DNA of 64,000 nucleotides from Macrothele yani (lineage: Eukaryota > Arthropoda > Arachnida > Araneae > Macrothelidae). Below, piece by piece: positions 10,770 to 20,574 of the stretch (position 1 is the first letter of the stretch; every line of letters begins with the position of its first letter). Under the pieces are notes generated by a model. It saw only the letters and a program-made list of their open reading frames with translations, made no database searches and was not told where the DNA came from. The translations under genes were made by a program, and so were the position numbers. Location: assembly GCA_039090855.1 (NCBI GenBank), contig CM077011.1:17919001-17983000 (forward strand). The letters run 5' to 3'.

Positions 10770-11390
10770 AACCTGTGGGTCCACTTTACCTCCTCACGCA
10801 CTCTACCAGGTGTTGGATAGAATATTACACACAGCCACCTATTAACGTGTTGGTTCACCTCTTGTCCTCTCAAAGGGTGCATCACGTCGGGGAATGGACT
10901 CTACCAACATGTTAGAAACATTATTATACACACCCTACTAATACCGTGTGAATGCACCTTTCATCCTCATAACATAAGCAACAGGCATTGGCATGGACTC
11001 TTCCAGATGTTGAGGACATTGCTATACACAGCAACCTATGATAATGTGAGTCCACCTTTCGCCCTCATAGCCGTATCAAAACGTGACATGGACTCTTCCA
11101 TTGTGTGGAAAATATACCCACCTAATAACATGTGGGCGAACTCTTAGTCTTCACAACAGCAGCATCACGTCGTGGTATGGACTCTACCAACGTGTTGAAT
11201 TTGTTTATATACAGAGCCACCTAATAACGCGTCGGTATACCTTTTCCCTTACAGCAGTAGCATCATTTCGTGGCATTGACCACACCAACGTTTTAGAAAC
11301 AGTGTTAAACACAGCCATCTGATAACAAATGGGCCCACCTATCGTGGAAACATCATCGTATACAGTTGCCTAACAATATGTGTGCTACAG
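10770..11390 (-). repeat. Tandem array of a Tc1 transposase gene end
   Basis: About six units of 89-99 bp; the shared GGACT or related pentamer falls at 10798, 10896, 10995, 11090, 11179 and 11276. On the minus strand the unit ending near 11240 reads FNTLVESIPRRDAAVVKTK, then SSPTCY and a stop. That is the last part of a Tc1 transposase, whose usual ending is of the form LVESMPRR...VIxAKGG...Y followed by a stop. Other units keep pieces such as LVWSMPRNDATAV. So the repeat unit is the transposase C-terminus plus a few noncoding bases. The units are diverged, so the array is old. Confidence 0.75.
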
Positions 11391-11473
11391 TATCTTTTTA
11401 ATTGATGGTACGCGACCCATATTTAAAAAGATACGGTTGCTGCCATAACCCAAGAGTTCCACCGCCGGTTGAA

Positions 11474-11525
11474 CTGTCTTTGTGCAAACCTTCGTACCAG
11501 GTGGTAAAGGTTTGCACAAAGACAG
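11474..11525. repeat. Perfect hairpin, 19-bp arms
   Basis: CTGTCTTTGTGCAAACCTT (11474-11492) pairs perfectly with its reverse complement at 11507-11525 around a 14-base loop. Neither arm corresponds to a terminal repeat that I recognise. Confidence 0.8.
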
Positions 11526-11830
11526 GTGGTGAAGGTTTACAATGGTGGTGAAGAGGCAAATGTCATTCTCTCTACTGTGACTTCCCTGGAACTTCAGGGG
11601 TGAAGCAGTACACGCCTCGAACATGAACGCCCCACCACATTTTCACTTGAAGGTTTTGATGCTTTCTTTAGACAGTCTTCGATGGTTGCAAAATTTATGA
11701 AACATTTTGCACATCCCCTCATCGGTCGAACGCAATAAAAAAATCCTGTTCATAACTTATATGTGTAGATAAAACATAAAATTCAACGCAAAATGATCAG
11801 GTCGTTTTATGATTTATATAGTAAAACTTT

Positions 11831-11872
11831 GAATAGCGGTCACGTTGGGACTTCTACATTTGACCGCTATTC
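11831..11872. repeat. Perfect hairpin, 12-bp arms
   Basis: GAATAGCGGTCA (11831-11842) and TGACCGCTATTC (11861-11872) are exact reverse complements with an 18-base loop. It lies about 220 bp upstream of the Tc1 gene and could be part of that element's terminal region. Confidence 0.7.
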
Positions 11873-12089
11873 GGGAGGTTGGCTTCTAAGTGCAACTAGG
11901 ATCACAATCCATAAAAATTTGTATTAAATACATATGTACAATTTACAGCGAGTTATCACTGAATTGTGCCCAACCCTGTTAAAAGTGGATGCGGCCCGTT
12001 GATGACGTGATTTCAGAGAGGGCGTGATTAGTCGACATACGTAGCATAAATAAGTTGTGGGTAGATCAGTAGAGAGTTAAATTCGGAGC

Positions 12090-13139
12090 ATGATGAGTAA
12101 ACGGAAGGATTTATCTAACTTTGAGAAAGGGCTCACTGTGATCGCTCTGGTGCATCAATTGCATAAACGAGTGAACTGGTGGGTTGTCCGCGAACCACCG
12201 CAATTAAAGTGCATCAAGACTGGGCTGCAAATGGGCAAACAACAACTGGGAGGCAAACCTGCACTGGACAGCGAAATATTAATGTGAGAGGTGAACGCCG
12301 CTTCCCACGATTCGTAGAGGTCAACAGACGCAGTACTGTTCAATAGTTGAGTACTCAGTACAGCATAGGTCAACCTGGAACAGTATCTGTCATAAACATA
12401 TCTCGCACGCTTCCACGCATGGACTCCGCAACAGCAGGCGACTCCGGCGACATCCTCTTCTAACCACGGTTCATCAGCGCAAAAGCGTCCCCTGGTGTAA
12501 AGGTCATGCACGTTGGACCTCGGATGACTGGAAAAAAGTGTGCTGGTCTCAGGAGTCGCGTTTCCCCCTCCTCTCCGTTAATAATCGTAAACGTTTGGCG
12601 CAAACAACATGAGGCGCTCGATCTATCCTACATAGTCTCCAACGTACAAGCCAGTGGATGCGGTTGTACGGTGTGGGGCATGATTACCTGGCAGAAACAT
12701 GGACCCTTGGTACTTGTGGCACACCATATGACTGGCGACCACAATCGTGAATTGCTTGCTGACTCTGTACACTCAGCAAGGTTGCATGCTTCCCCCGAAT
12801 GCCGTCGGTGTCTTCCTAGATGACAATGCGCCGGGCCACATGCCCAATGTTGTGCAGGAATGGTTTGAAGAATACAGTTTGGACTTCCAGAATATCGGTT
12901 GGCCCCCGAACTCCCCGGATATCAATCCCATAGAGCACTTATGGGACACTACGAATCGCCATATCAGGCGTCTGCATATACCAATCACATCCATACCTCC
13001 ATTGAATGCCGCGTTACAGACAGCTTGGTTGGACATACCTCCCAACTGCTTCCGGTATCTTATTGAATCTATGCCACTTTGGATAGCTGTTGTACTCAGG
13101 GTGAAAGGACGACCTACGAAGTATTACGTAATTCAGTGA
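12090..13139 (+). pseudogene. Tc1 transposase, decayed
   Basis: The start reads MMSKRKDLSNFEKGLTVIAL, a Tc1-like N-terminus. The middle is scrambled by frameshifts: WTSDDWKKVCWSQESRF holds the first catalytic site, where the aspartate of the usual SDESRF is replaced by glutamine. From 12747 one clean frame of 130 codons gives VFLDDNAPGHMPNVVQEWF (second aspartate intact), then WPPNSPDINPIEHLW (glutamate intact), and ends with YLIESMPLWIAVVLRVKGRP just before the stop. Tc1 transposases cut and paste their own element in the nucleus. Terminal inverted repeats were not found here. Confidence 0.85.
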
Positions 13140-14110
13140 TCACTCCGTGCATGTTATTCATATTTAGACGAATCTAAGAAACGTCCCTGACACCGAGGAA
13201 ATGTGATATGACAAGGAAAATCCATCTGGGAATGCGCAAGCTAAACTCTGACCTCAAGATAGAAAGAAACGATGTGCTAGTGGGATTGGTAATTTTTTTG
13301 TCTAGGATATCTCCAGGTTACATTCCATCGTGTCATACATCATTTTAAAGTTCTCTTCAATGGCAGATAACCAGTCCCCGGGTCATGAGGAAGCCGAATT
13401 TCGTTATGACCCACCGTTTTCATATAATCAAAATTGCATTTTTAATAGATTTTATAACATTTACCTTCAGGTCTCATAATTTACGCATATGTCAATGCAA
13501 TATTGTTACGTTTATGTAAAACATGATAAAGTGATTTTCGGCGATAGATTAGCAAAATATATTTTTAAGTAATGATGAAATAAACTATTGTATCGTCACT
13601 TTACACATATGGGCAAAACCGTCTCGAGTATTACAGGCCTTAGTCCTCGATTCGTAACGTCACCATCAGGGTCATCACAAACGCTTCCGTGACTGCCATC
13701 TTAGCTAGCAGCGGGGTTATAAGGAAGCGATATCAGGATTCTAATATTTCGTAACTTCACAACGTCGACGGAAAGAAGTTATAAATTTCGGTAAATGCAA
13801 AACATTTGGTAAAATCAAAACGCAAACACTTTATGAGCCATGGGAGGGATAAATTCAGTGGCCAATTCAAATCTACAAATAAATTCAGATTAAAAGAGCT
13901 TTAGCTATTTCTTTTTACATCACTCGGTTGTTGCTTTGCATATGTAAATTCACCGGTATTACCGTAGGCACCATGCATTTCTTGAACAAATTATACTTCA
14001 TTTCATCCAAATAAGGAGACAAAAATGTAACTCAAAAACCTTATCTGATAAGTTAAGAAGGAACATTCCAGGAATCCCATTGTAATTGCCGTTATTGCTG
14101 TGGTAATTTA
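13140..14110. other. No feature recognised, one diverged inverted match
   Basis: No coding motif. About 80 bp near 13595-13680 resembles, in inverted orientation, the segment near 16845-16930 (shared GTTTG, ATGACCCTG, TAGGCC and ACTCGA words). Confidence 0.4.
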
Positions 14111-14852
14111 TACATAGTATAAAATAAAGTCCCCGGTAGGTGTCTGTCTGTTTCTTCGGGCTAATCTCGAGAATCGCTGGACGGATTTAGATGCGATTTT
14201 CACCATTCCATAGAGCATTTGTCGAGGAAGGTTCAGGTGTAAGAAACATTAATCTATGACAAATGAGAGCCGAGCACTAACAATTTTAGTGAAAAGTCAA
14301 AGAAAAAGCCGCCGTTCGCATTCTTTCGTGGCTTCCACTGCCTAAACAACGATGCGCGGCCACCAGTTTACGAAAGTTTTTGCTCATTGGGAAAAAGACG
14401 CGAGGCGCATGCGCGGCGGCTGTTAGAAAAAAGACGCGAGGACCATGTGCCACGGCCTGTCTGACAGCATGTGAGGCCGCAGAATAAATGCGTAGTTACA
14501 TCGAACGATGAAAGAATTGGTTTATGGACGCTCGCACAGACTAAATGCATAGTAACATCGGACGCTGCAAGAAAATTGGTTTATCGGAGCTCGCACATAT
14601 TGAATGCGTAGTTGTTTTCGTCTAAACTTATCTTTTTGAGTAGCTCTTTAATTAAAATTTAAATATTGTATTAACATTATGCCGAGAAGAAAATCGAATT
14701 CAGGTCGTAATACATCGGACTCTAAAAGTCGAATGGCTTTACAAAGAGAAAGACAGTCGCTTGTTGAATGTAATAATCGTCACTCTTTTGATTCGCCGTA
14801 AATTCTAAATTGATACCGTGCGAAGCCCTACGGGTAGCTTGTTACATAGTAT
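14111..14852 (+). mobile_element. Helitron-like remnant
   Basis: Starts with AAAATAAAGTCCCCGGTAGG and a TGTCTGTCTG segment typical of many arthropod Helitrons. Near 14680 a short frame begins MPRRKSNSGRNTSDSKSRMA, resembling the N-terminus of Helitron replication proteins, and then stops. The 3' end has CCGTGCGAAGCCCTACGGGTA, which is close to the Helitron terminal hairpin before a CTAG-like end (CTTG here). The Rep and helicase domains are missing, so it would be non-autonomous. TACATAGTAT stands at both outer edges (14111-14120 and 14843-14852), which Helitrons do not normally create. About two tandem units of 68 bp lie at 14480-14610. Confidence 0.5.
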
Positions 14853-15387
14853 TTCAATAACAGAACGTGCGGCTGATATGTATTTTTTTCTTTCAGCATG
14901 ATGTCGGAGAAGTATACCTCTAAATATTTCATACAAAATAAGGAAACCGCACTGGACAAAAAACAACGCATAGTGATTCACCGAGCGTTTGCTTAAGTCT
15001 AATGATTCATGAAACGTTGCTTAAACCTACTTAATTTAACGCTAACTATTATGATTGCAATAAAATAGCCTGCTTCATCAATTCATAAGAAATAAGCAAT
15101 ATACATTAATAAAAATACTAACTTCTCTTCTAATCCTCATACAGCATATCAACTCTTCAGCACTCTCACTACGACACAAATGCCGAGCAAACAGATTGTT
15201 TCTCGGTTTCAATGGTTGCGGGTTTGATCTTTGTAGTAAGGATACATTCCAAACCCCTGAAAATCCCTACTTTGCAAGTTTCCTCAATATCACATGAGAA
15301 ACTCTCCCTCCAAAAATGACTCTCAACCAAGGTTATAGACTGACGTCATACGATGACGTACGTTATCACAACAACTTTCATCAAGTA
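14853..15387. other. No feature recognised
   Basis: Spacer between the Helitron-like remnant and a Tc1 element. Nothing coding seen. Confidence 0.4.
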
Positions 15388-15389
15388 TA

Positions 15390-16639
15390 CAGTATATTGA
15401 CAAAACTCGCCGGACAGCCTTTCAAAAGCAAATGAACGGACCCGCTGCGTTGTTAAGATGTGCGGTACAGCTGCAAACGGTATAAAAACAAGTCTGCAGG
15501 TGACCGCGATCATATCGCACTGTGAGGGTGAGTGAAAATGTTGCGGCGGGAGAGAACTGACTTTGAGGAAGGAAAGTTTGTTGGGTATTATATTGGTGGG
15601 ATGTCCATAAGATAAACCGAGAGGCGTTTAAACATATCCACGTCAACTGTTTTGGATGTACTGAATAAGTGGAAGACACATGGTGTGCCTGAAGCAGCAA
15701 AACGTACGGGCAAACCAAAGAAAATTAGTGGTAGACGACGTCGAAGCCTTAGTAGAGTCGTTACAGCTAATCGATTGAGTACTGCAGAAAACCTCGGTAT
15801 ACAGGTGAGTAAAAAGGCTGGAGCCTCCGTATGTACACATATCATTCGCAGAGAACTTCATTCCATGGGTTACCGTGGTCGTGCGGCTGCTGATAAGCCT
15901 TTCATATCCACACGGAATGTTGCTCGCCGTTAAGTATAGTATAAGGAACATTTATCGTGGACTGTAGATCAATGGAAACGGGTACTATGGACTGATGCAT
16001 CCATATAAACGATCTATCAGTCTGATGGCTGTGTGCGGATATGGTGGCAGCCGGAGGAACGCTACTTACCATACTGTACTGTTCCCACGGTCAAGTTTGG
16101 AGCTGGAACTGATTTTGTGTGGGGGTGCTGTTCGTGGTATGATCCCGACTCATTGCTTATCGTAGGTAAACCTGTTAATCAGCACATCTACCTCGATATT
16201 CTGGGCAATTATGCCCTATCAACTCTGTGGCAATACTATGGAACCAAGCCTTGTGGTTACCACCAGGATAATTAACCGTGCTAAAATGCAAGGACTGTTA
16301 CGGCGTGGTTTGGCGATAATTACGTATCGTGTGTCGTGTGTGGACTGACCAGCACACAGCCCTGATTTTAATCCCATAGAGCACATATGGGATGGATTAT
16401 AGCGCCGCAAAAGAAGTTTGGAACCAAGGCCTACTACTAAGCAGCAATTAGCGGAGGCGTTATGTACTGAATGGAAGCTCATACCTTTTGCTGTGCTTCA
16501 AAACCTTGTCGAAAGCACGTCTCGAAGGGTCAGTGCATTCATTAAGGCCAAAGGTGGACAGACACCGTACTAATGTATGTCAATAAATGCTATGTTGTGT
16601 TTCTCTTCTAGGTGTCCGGTGACTTTTGTCAATATAGTG
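15390..16639 (+). mobile_element. Tc1 element, family 1, complete ends
   Basis: The left end reads CAGTATATTGACAAAACTCG; the right end reads, on the other strand, CACTATATTGACAAAAGTCA, and the match continues into CGGACA-type sequence. TA flanks both sides (15388-15389 and 16640-16641). Length 1250 bp is close to a full Tc1 element. Two further copies of this family are at 39743 and 57645. The transposase inside is broken. Confidence 0.88.
15538..16573 (+). pseudogene. Tc1 transposase, family 1
   Basis: Starts MLRRERTDFEEGKFVGYYIG, with a stop soon after. It continues with VLDVLNKWKTHGVPEAAKRT (helix-turn-helix part), GRRRRSLSRVVTANRLSTAE, a stop, then WTVDQWKRVLWTDAS (first aspartate), VPTVKFGAGTDFVWGCCSW, and YHQDN with the second aspartate but a stop right behind it. 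The final block has PIEHIW with the glutamate and ends with AKGGQTPY and TAA. At least four stops or frameshifts. Catalytic residues are still readable, so decay seems to be by breaks more than by active-site change. Confidence 0.85.
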
Positions 16640-16641
16640 TA

Positions 16642-17129
16642 TACTGTATAAACACGTTACTGTCGACCTGTAATCTAGTAAACATCTGAGGATGAGCCCA
16701 CTGTGGGTTCGAAAATCTCATGTTCATATGTATTTTAACCTTTTTCGTATTAAACTAATTTTTAACTTGTGTGAGTTTTAGGAGTTCATCAATTTTTTAA
16801 TCCGTGTAAAGACGGTGTGTGTTCTATTTATTCTTGTAGTAAGGTTTGCTATGACCCTGTTACTGACGTCACAAATGGAGAAAATTGTGCAAGCTTAGGC
16901 CTTTAGTACTCGACACGGCTTTGACATGGGGGCAACAGTCAAAAGTTGGATTTCAACAATGGTTTTGACTACTTTTGTTACTCACTTTCGTTACATCGAA
17001 AATTGTTGCGTGGAATTTAGTTTACTTCTTAGTGAATGAAATACGAGATTACACCATTGTACAATTTAATTTACATCTTACAAATTTGAAATGCAAATTT
17101 GAAAGATGTAAATTAATTGGAAACATGAA
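16642..17129. other. No gene; small hairpin near 16695
   Basis: No coding motif. Around 16690 CTGAGGATGAGCCCAC, TGTGGGTTCGAAA forms a short hairpin framed by CTGA and CGAAA, a pattern seen in retroelement tails, but it is not a canonical hammerhead. Confidence 0.4.
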
Positions 17130-17132
17130 ACG

Positions 17133-17215
17133 TGGTCGTTCCGGGTGGTGTAGTGGTTAGTGTACTTGGTAGCTATCCGAGAGACGCGGGTTTGATTTCC
17201 GCTCCTGGATGACGA
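17133..17215 (+). mobile_element. tRNA-derived SINE head, family B
   Basis: GTTCCGGGTGGTGTAGTGGTTAGTG has an A-box-like TGGTGTAGTGGTTAGTG, and GCGGGTTTGATTTCCGC holds a B-box-like stem, spaced as in a tRNA gene. It has no closed acceptor stem and so looks like a SINE, not a working tRNA. Only the head can be seen; no clear tail or target-site duplication. Confidence 0.5.
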
Positions 17216-17219
17216 GATT

Positions 17220-18390
17220 TTCAAGTTTTTGGATATTATCTGACTTTACATCCCTTTAATATTTACACCAATAACCGGATTTACATCTTCCAAATTTGTA
17301 TTTATACTTAACTGATGTCGAAAATGATGCATAGCATCAAAAGGTTTTAGCCTTATTTCCTTTTCCTTATTTTGGAAGCAAAGTGCAAATTTAGAAATCC
17401 TACAGGATTCAAGAACCAAATAAATTAAAAGCTGAAATGCCGAGAATATACAAAATTGAACAAGTCATGGTTATTTTTCTACAGAAAATAAGCTATAGAG
17501 CTTAACAATTTTTGATGTGAAATATATCAGAATTTTAAAAACATACCAATCAGCACACTAATTCTAATTCATATCCTGTGTGCTACTGCAGTTTCACGAT
17601 ACACTTCAGAATATCATTTGTACGTTTTCTCGGAGCAGCAGTGCGTGTTTGACTAGAAGCCTTCCATCACTAGGGAATGTGTGAAATTTCCTACAGATCT
17701 TATTCAGAAACAGGCGCAATTCCCAAACTACGCTGCTTGTCTGCATTACAAACACGACTGATACATATTTATGCACGTTTCATGTTCGCATATAAAATGA
17801 AAGAACACGGCGTTTGCAAAGAGATAAGCAAACAGAATGCGCTGTTTGCGCAGACTCATAAATATCGTCCTGCTTTTGTTGATTTTGAGTATCAACACTT
17901 CAACAATTGGACAGACTTTTACACTGATAGCAAAAGCATTCTTCTGGTTTTAATTCATTTTTTTAAACAACTTTATTTTCGGTAAAATATATTAAAATAG
18001 TTCACTGCGTTTTCATACGAAGTGTTACGTTTCTATCTCCTTGTCTCATGTACATAACATAGCCTTTAAAAACAATGTTTTTCCTAAACTCAAGACGACA
18101 CAGAAGTGTTAACGAATTGATATGTTGTGCCACACGTATTTCAAAATTTGTTTTCTCTGGACAATATATTTCTTAGATTTTTATATGAAAACGTCTTTAG
18201 CTTCCTAAAGGATTTTGACAATAAACTGCATCATGTATCCTACAAATGAATTCAGTATTCATGTCAGCTATTAGTACTTTTTATAACTGAATAACTTCCT
18301 CAAAGATGTAGTCAAGCAACACAAAACCACGATTTTAAAATGTAATAAGAATTTTGTGTGCACAAAAATCAGCACTTAAAACAGAACAAC
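17220..18390. other. No feature recognised
   Basis: AT-rich. An open frame of 102 codons at 17677-17985 (+) has no motif that I recognise and is likely chance. Confidence 0.4.
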
Positions 18391-18403
18391 GAACTTTGTT
18401 TAT

Positions 18404-18599
18404 GCCGCCCCGGTGGCGTAGTGGTCTAGCCGATGGCCTCTGATCATTCGTCCGAACGGGGTCCGGGTTCGAATCCCGGTGAGGGAGGGATCTTTCCCTT
18501 CCCTGGAACCAGTGACCCTGAATTAGGGACGGGCGACTGCTTATAGCCCATTGAGTTGCTCACGGTGGTCGTTAAACCTCCTATCAAAAAAGAAAAAAA
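18404..18599 (+). mobile_element. tRNA-derived SINE, family A, with target-site duplication
   Basis: GAACTTTGTTTAT stands at 18391-18403 and again at 18600-18612, a perfect 13-bp target-site duplication. The head has A box TGGCGTAGTGGTCTAGCCG and B box GGGTTCGAATCCC, with extra bases between them as in leucine or serine tRNAs. The body has GGGACGGGCGACTGCTTATA and ends TTAAACCTCCTATCAAAAAA. Other copies: 18846, 19337, 31395, 34651, 39246, 59622 and 59960. Confidence 0.88.
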
Positions 18600-18810
18600 G
18601 AACTTTGTTTATCGGCGTACGTGAAAAAAATACAAATGCGACAAAAATTCGCTAATAAAACGGTGGCTTTATAAAAGCATACTACACAGTACTGGGCAAA
18701 GAAATCATTTTCTTCTTTTTCAAAGTTTATGGACCAACAACAGTAACTCAGCGGGCTGTATAAGTTGTCGACCTTTCTTAATTTGGGGCCATACTTTCCA
18801 GGGGGGCCAA

Positions 18811-18845
18811 AAAGCTGACTCTGTAGCAATAGCAGAGTCAGCTTT
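18811..18845. repeat. Perfect hairpin, 13-bp arms
   Basis: AAAGCTGACTCTG (18811-18823) and CAGAGTCAGCTTT (18833-18845) are exact reverse complements with a nine-base loop. It lies directly next to the SINE-like sequence on the minus strand. Confidence 0.8.
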
Positions 18846-18955
18846 GCCTCATCCATGCCTCATCAGGGACTTCATCCAGGACACATCGTGTAAGAATAAT
18901 CAGAAGCCAACGCCTCGGACCATTCAGCTACCGGTGCGGCACCAGCTTGCTTCAC
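18846..18955 (-). mobile_element. SINE family A, degenerate head
   Basis: On the minus strand GCCGCACCGGTAGCTGAATG continues into GTCCGAGGCGTTGGCTTCTG, which matches the head and A box of family A with several changes. The B box and tail are hard to see. Likely an old copy. Confidence 0.45.
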
Positions 18956-19336
18956 CCAGTACTGGACAGATGGAGTGATGGAATATTGATGGAAACTTCA
19001 AATACCTAAACCACGGTGCAAATTAAAGTTTATTAACCACAAACGATCGCCACCGCTAGCAATAACATTTCCCCAAGCAGAAAAAATGGCGACCTTTGAG
19101 ATAAGACAAACTCGTGTGATGTTGTTTCAGAGGACGTTCGATTGGAGTGGAAATACTATGATGAAAAATGACGGGATGCTTGATGAAGTGATTGTCCGTA
19201 GGATAGGGATCAGATCAATAAGGTGGAGGAGGTGGGGGTTTCGTACATCAGCTGGTGCAGCTTCTGAATCGTTGGCGTATAACTTAGTGTATTGCGTTGT
19301 TTCGGGGAATTATGGGTTCGTGACAATCCACTAATG

Positions 19337-19545
19337 TTGGTGCCGCTCCAGTGGAGTTGTGGTCTAAGCGTTGGCTTGTGAACAATCGTCCAAGATGGGA
19401 CCGGGTTCAAATTCCGCTGAGACAAGGATGTTGGGTTTGTCTTACGGCACTGGCTCTCTTCCTTTCCTAGACACAGAGGCTATGAAAAGGGAGAGGCAAC
19501 TGTTTATAGCCATCGAATTGCTCACAGTTGTCGTTAGACCCCAAA
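19337..19545 (+). mobile_element. SINE family A, diverged copy
   Basis: Head GCCGCTCCAGTGGAGTTGTG, then GTCTAAGCGTTGGCTTG, a B-box-like GGGTTCAAATTCC, TGTCTTACGGCACTGGCTCT, and the body end ATTGCTCACAGTTGTCGTTA. Same order as the other family A copies. ACTAATG occurs on both sides (near 19330 and 19548) but is short. Confidence 0.7.
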
Positions 19546-19639
19546 ACAAACTAATGCCGGCAGTTTAGTGGACAGATCTCCATGCATAATGTCAAATAAC
19601 ATCTTTGCGCCGGGGTTAGCTGACTGGGTTGTTAGGAGG

Positions 19640-20210
19640 AGGAATGGATCACACCAGATGTGGAACACCAAAGACTGACCATCGTCTTTATGGGATGGAG
19701 TTTCCAGTCTTCACTGCGCCATCAGGCTATTGCGCAGAACGTCGGCGTTTGTCGTACTCTATCCATGTCTCATAGATAATCCAGAAGCGCTTAAAAATTT
19801 TATCCGTTTGGTTGCAGATGAGCAAGCATCTGATAGCCGCTCTTTGCGCTGTTCGTTCAACTCATGTGGGTCCCGTTTGTTAATCTTTTTCAATTTACGT
19901 ATATATCGTAAACGTCAAGTAATGGTTGTATAGTCCGAATTTCTCGCCGTTTGATGTGGATAGAATTCACTAAATGTCTCCAACTCTGCATCATCAGTAG
20001 CTCCTTCTAGTCTATCGTCTGGTTCGATTTCAAGGCTCATACAACTGGACCGGAATTTGGCAAAAAATAAAACCGTTTTGTCTTGCGTTCCCTAATGATG
20101 CCTTCACCAAATGCTTTATTCACGTTGCGAGCTGGCTCATATACGACACACGTACGAAACTGACACGTATTTGGCCCAGATCTATAGTCCTTTTTACTAT
20201 GACGGAATTA
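19640..20210 (-). pseudogene. mariner transposase, SETMAR-like type, decayed
   Basis: Minus-strand fragments in order: NVNKAFGEGIIRERKTKRF (helix-turn-helix region of mariner), a stretch ending in ELETFSEFYPHQTARNSDYT, then KRDPHELNEQRKERLSDACS, which is the conserved linker before the catalytic domain, then faint traces with HIW. Stops and frameshifts are frequent, and no intact catalytic triad was seen. Identification rests on the AFGEG and PHELNEQRKER blocks. Ends not found. Confidence 0.6.
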
Positions 20211-20574
20211 TCTTGCCACTGACGGAATGACCAGGGCATTATGAACATCAGACTTGATTTTACATATCAGAAGTCACTTCTCGAGAGGTGTTCATTCCTA
20301 AATTACTTGCCAACCGCCCAAAAAAATCCCAGTCCGTGTTCATATTCGATGTCCAAAGTTCCCTGTACACTGCGTTGAATATCGTCCGCTGCAGGTTATG
20401 GAACACATACGGATTGCAGTCGAATTCAGCGATAGAGGGTGTTCGAACGTCAACCTATACGCACCGGTTCCAGAACGTAGAGGGAAGTTACCTTCTTCTA
20501 ACCATTCTTCGCACCATTTAGCAGACAGTTGATGATTTTTAATGCGTTTCCACTGCAATGCGACGCAGAGAACA

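Larger units (their letters stand above)
11391..11930. other. Unassigned stretch with two perfect hairpins
   Basis: No gene recognised. It holds a hairpin with 19-bp arms at 11474-11525 and one with 12-bp arms at 11831-11872, listed separately. Confidence 0.45.

Noticed and set aside
11385..11624. 79-codon minus-strand frame as a transposase piece
   Set aside because: A weak resemblance to a Tc1 VWG region was not enough; much of it overlaps the perfect hairpin.
16690..16720. Hammerhead ribozyme
   Set aside because: CTGAGGATGA has extra bases in the core, and only a short hairpin followed by CGAAA is present.
17133..17215. Functional tRNA gene
   Set aside because: A and B boxes are present but the acceptor stem does not close cleanly and the arrangement recurs as SINE heads.
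18404..18490. Functional leucine or serine tRNA gene
   Set aside because: It is the head of a SINE with target-site duplication and many related copies in the window.
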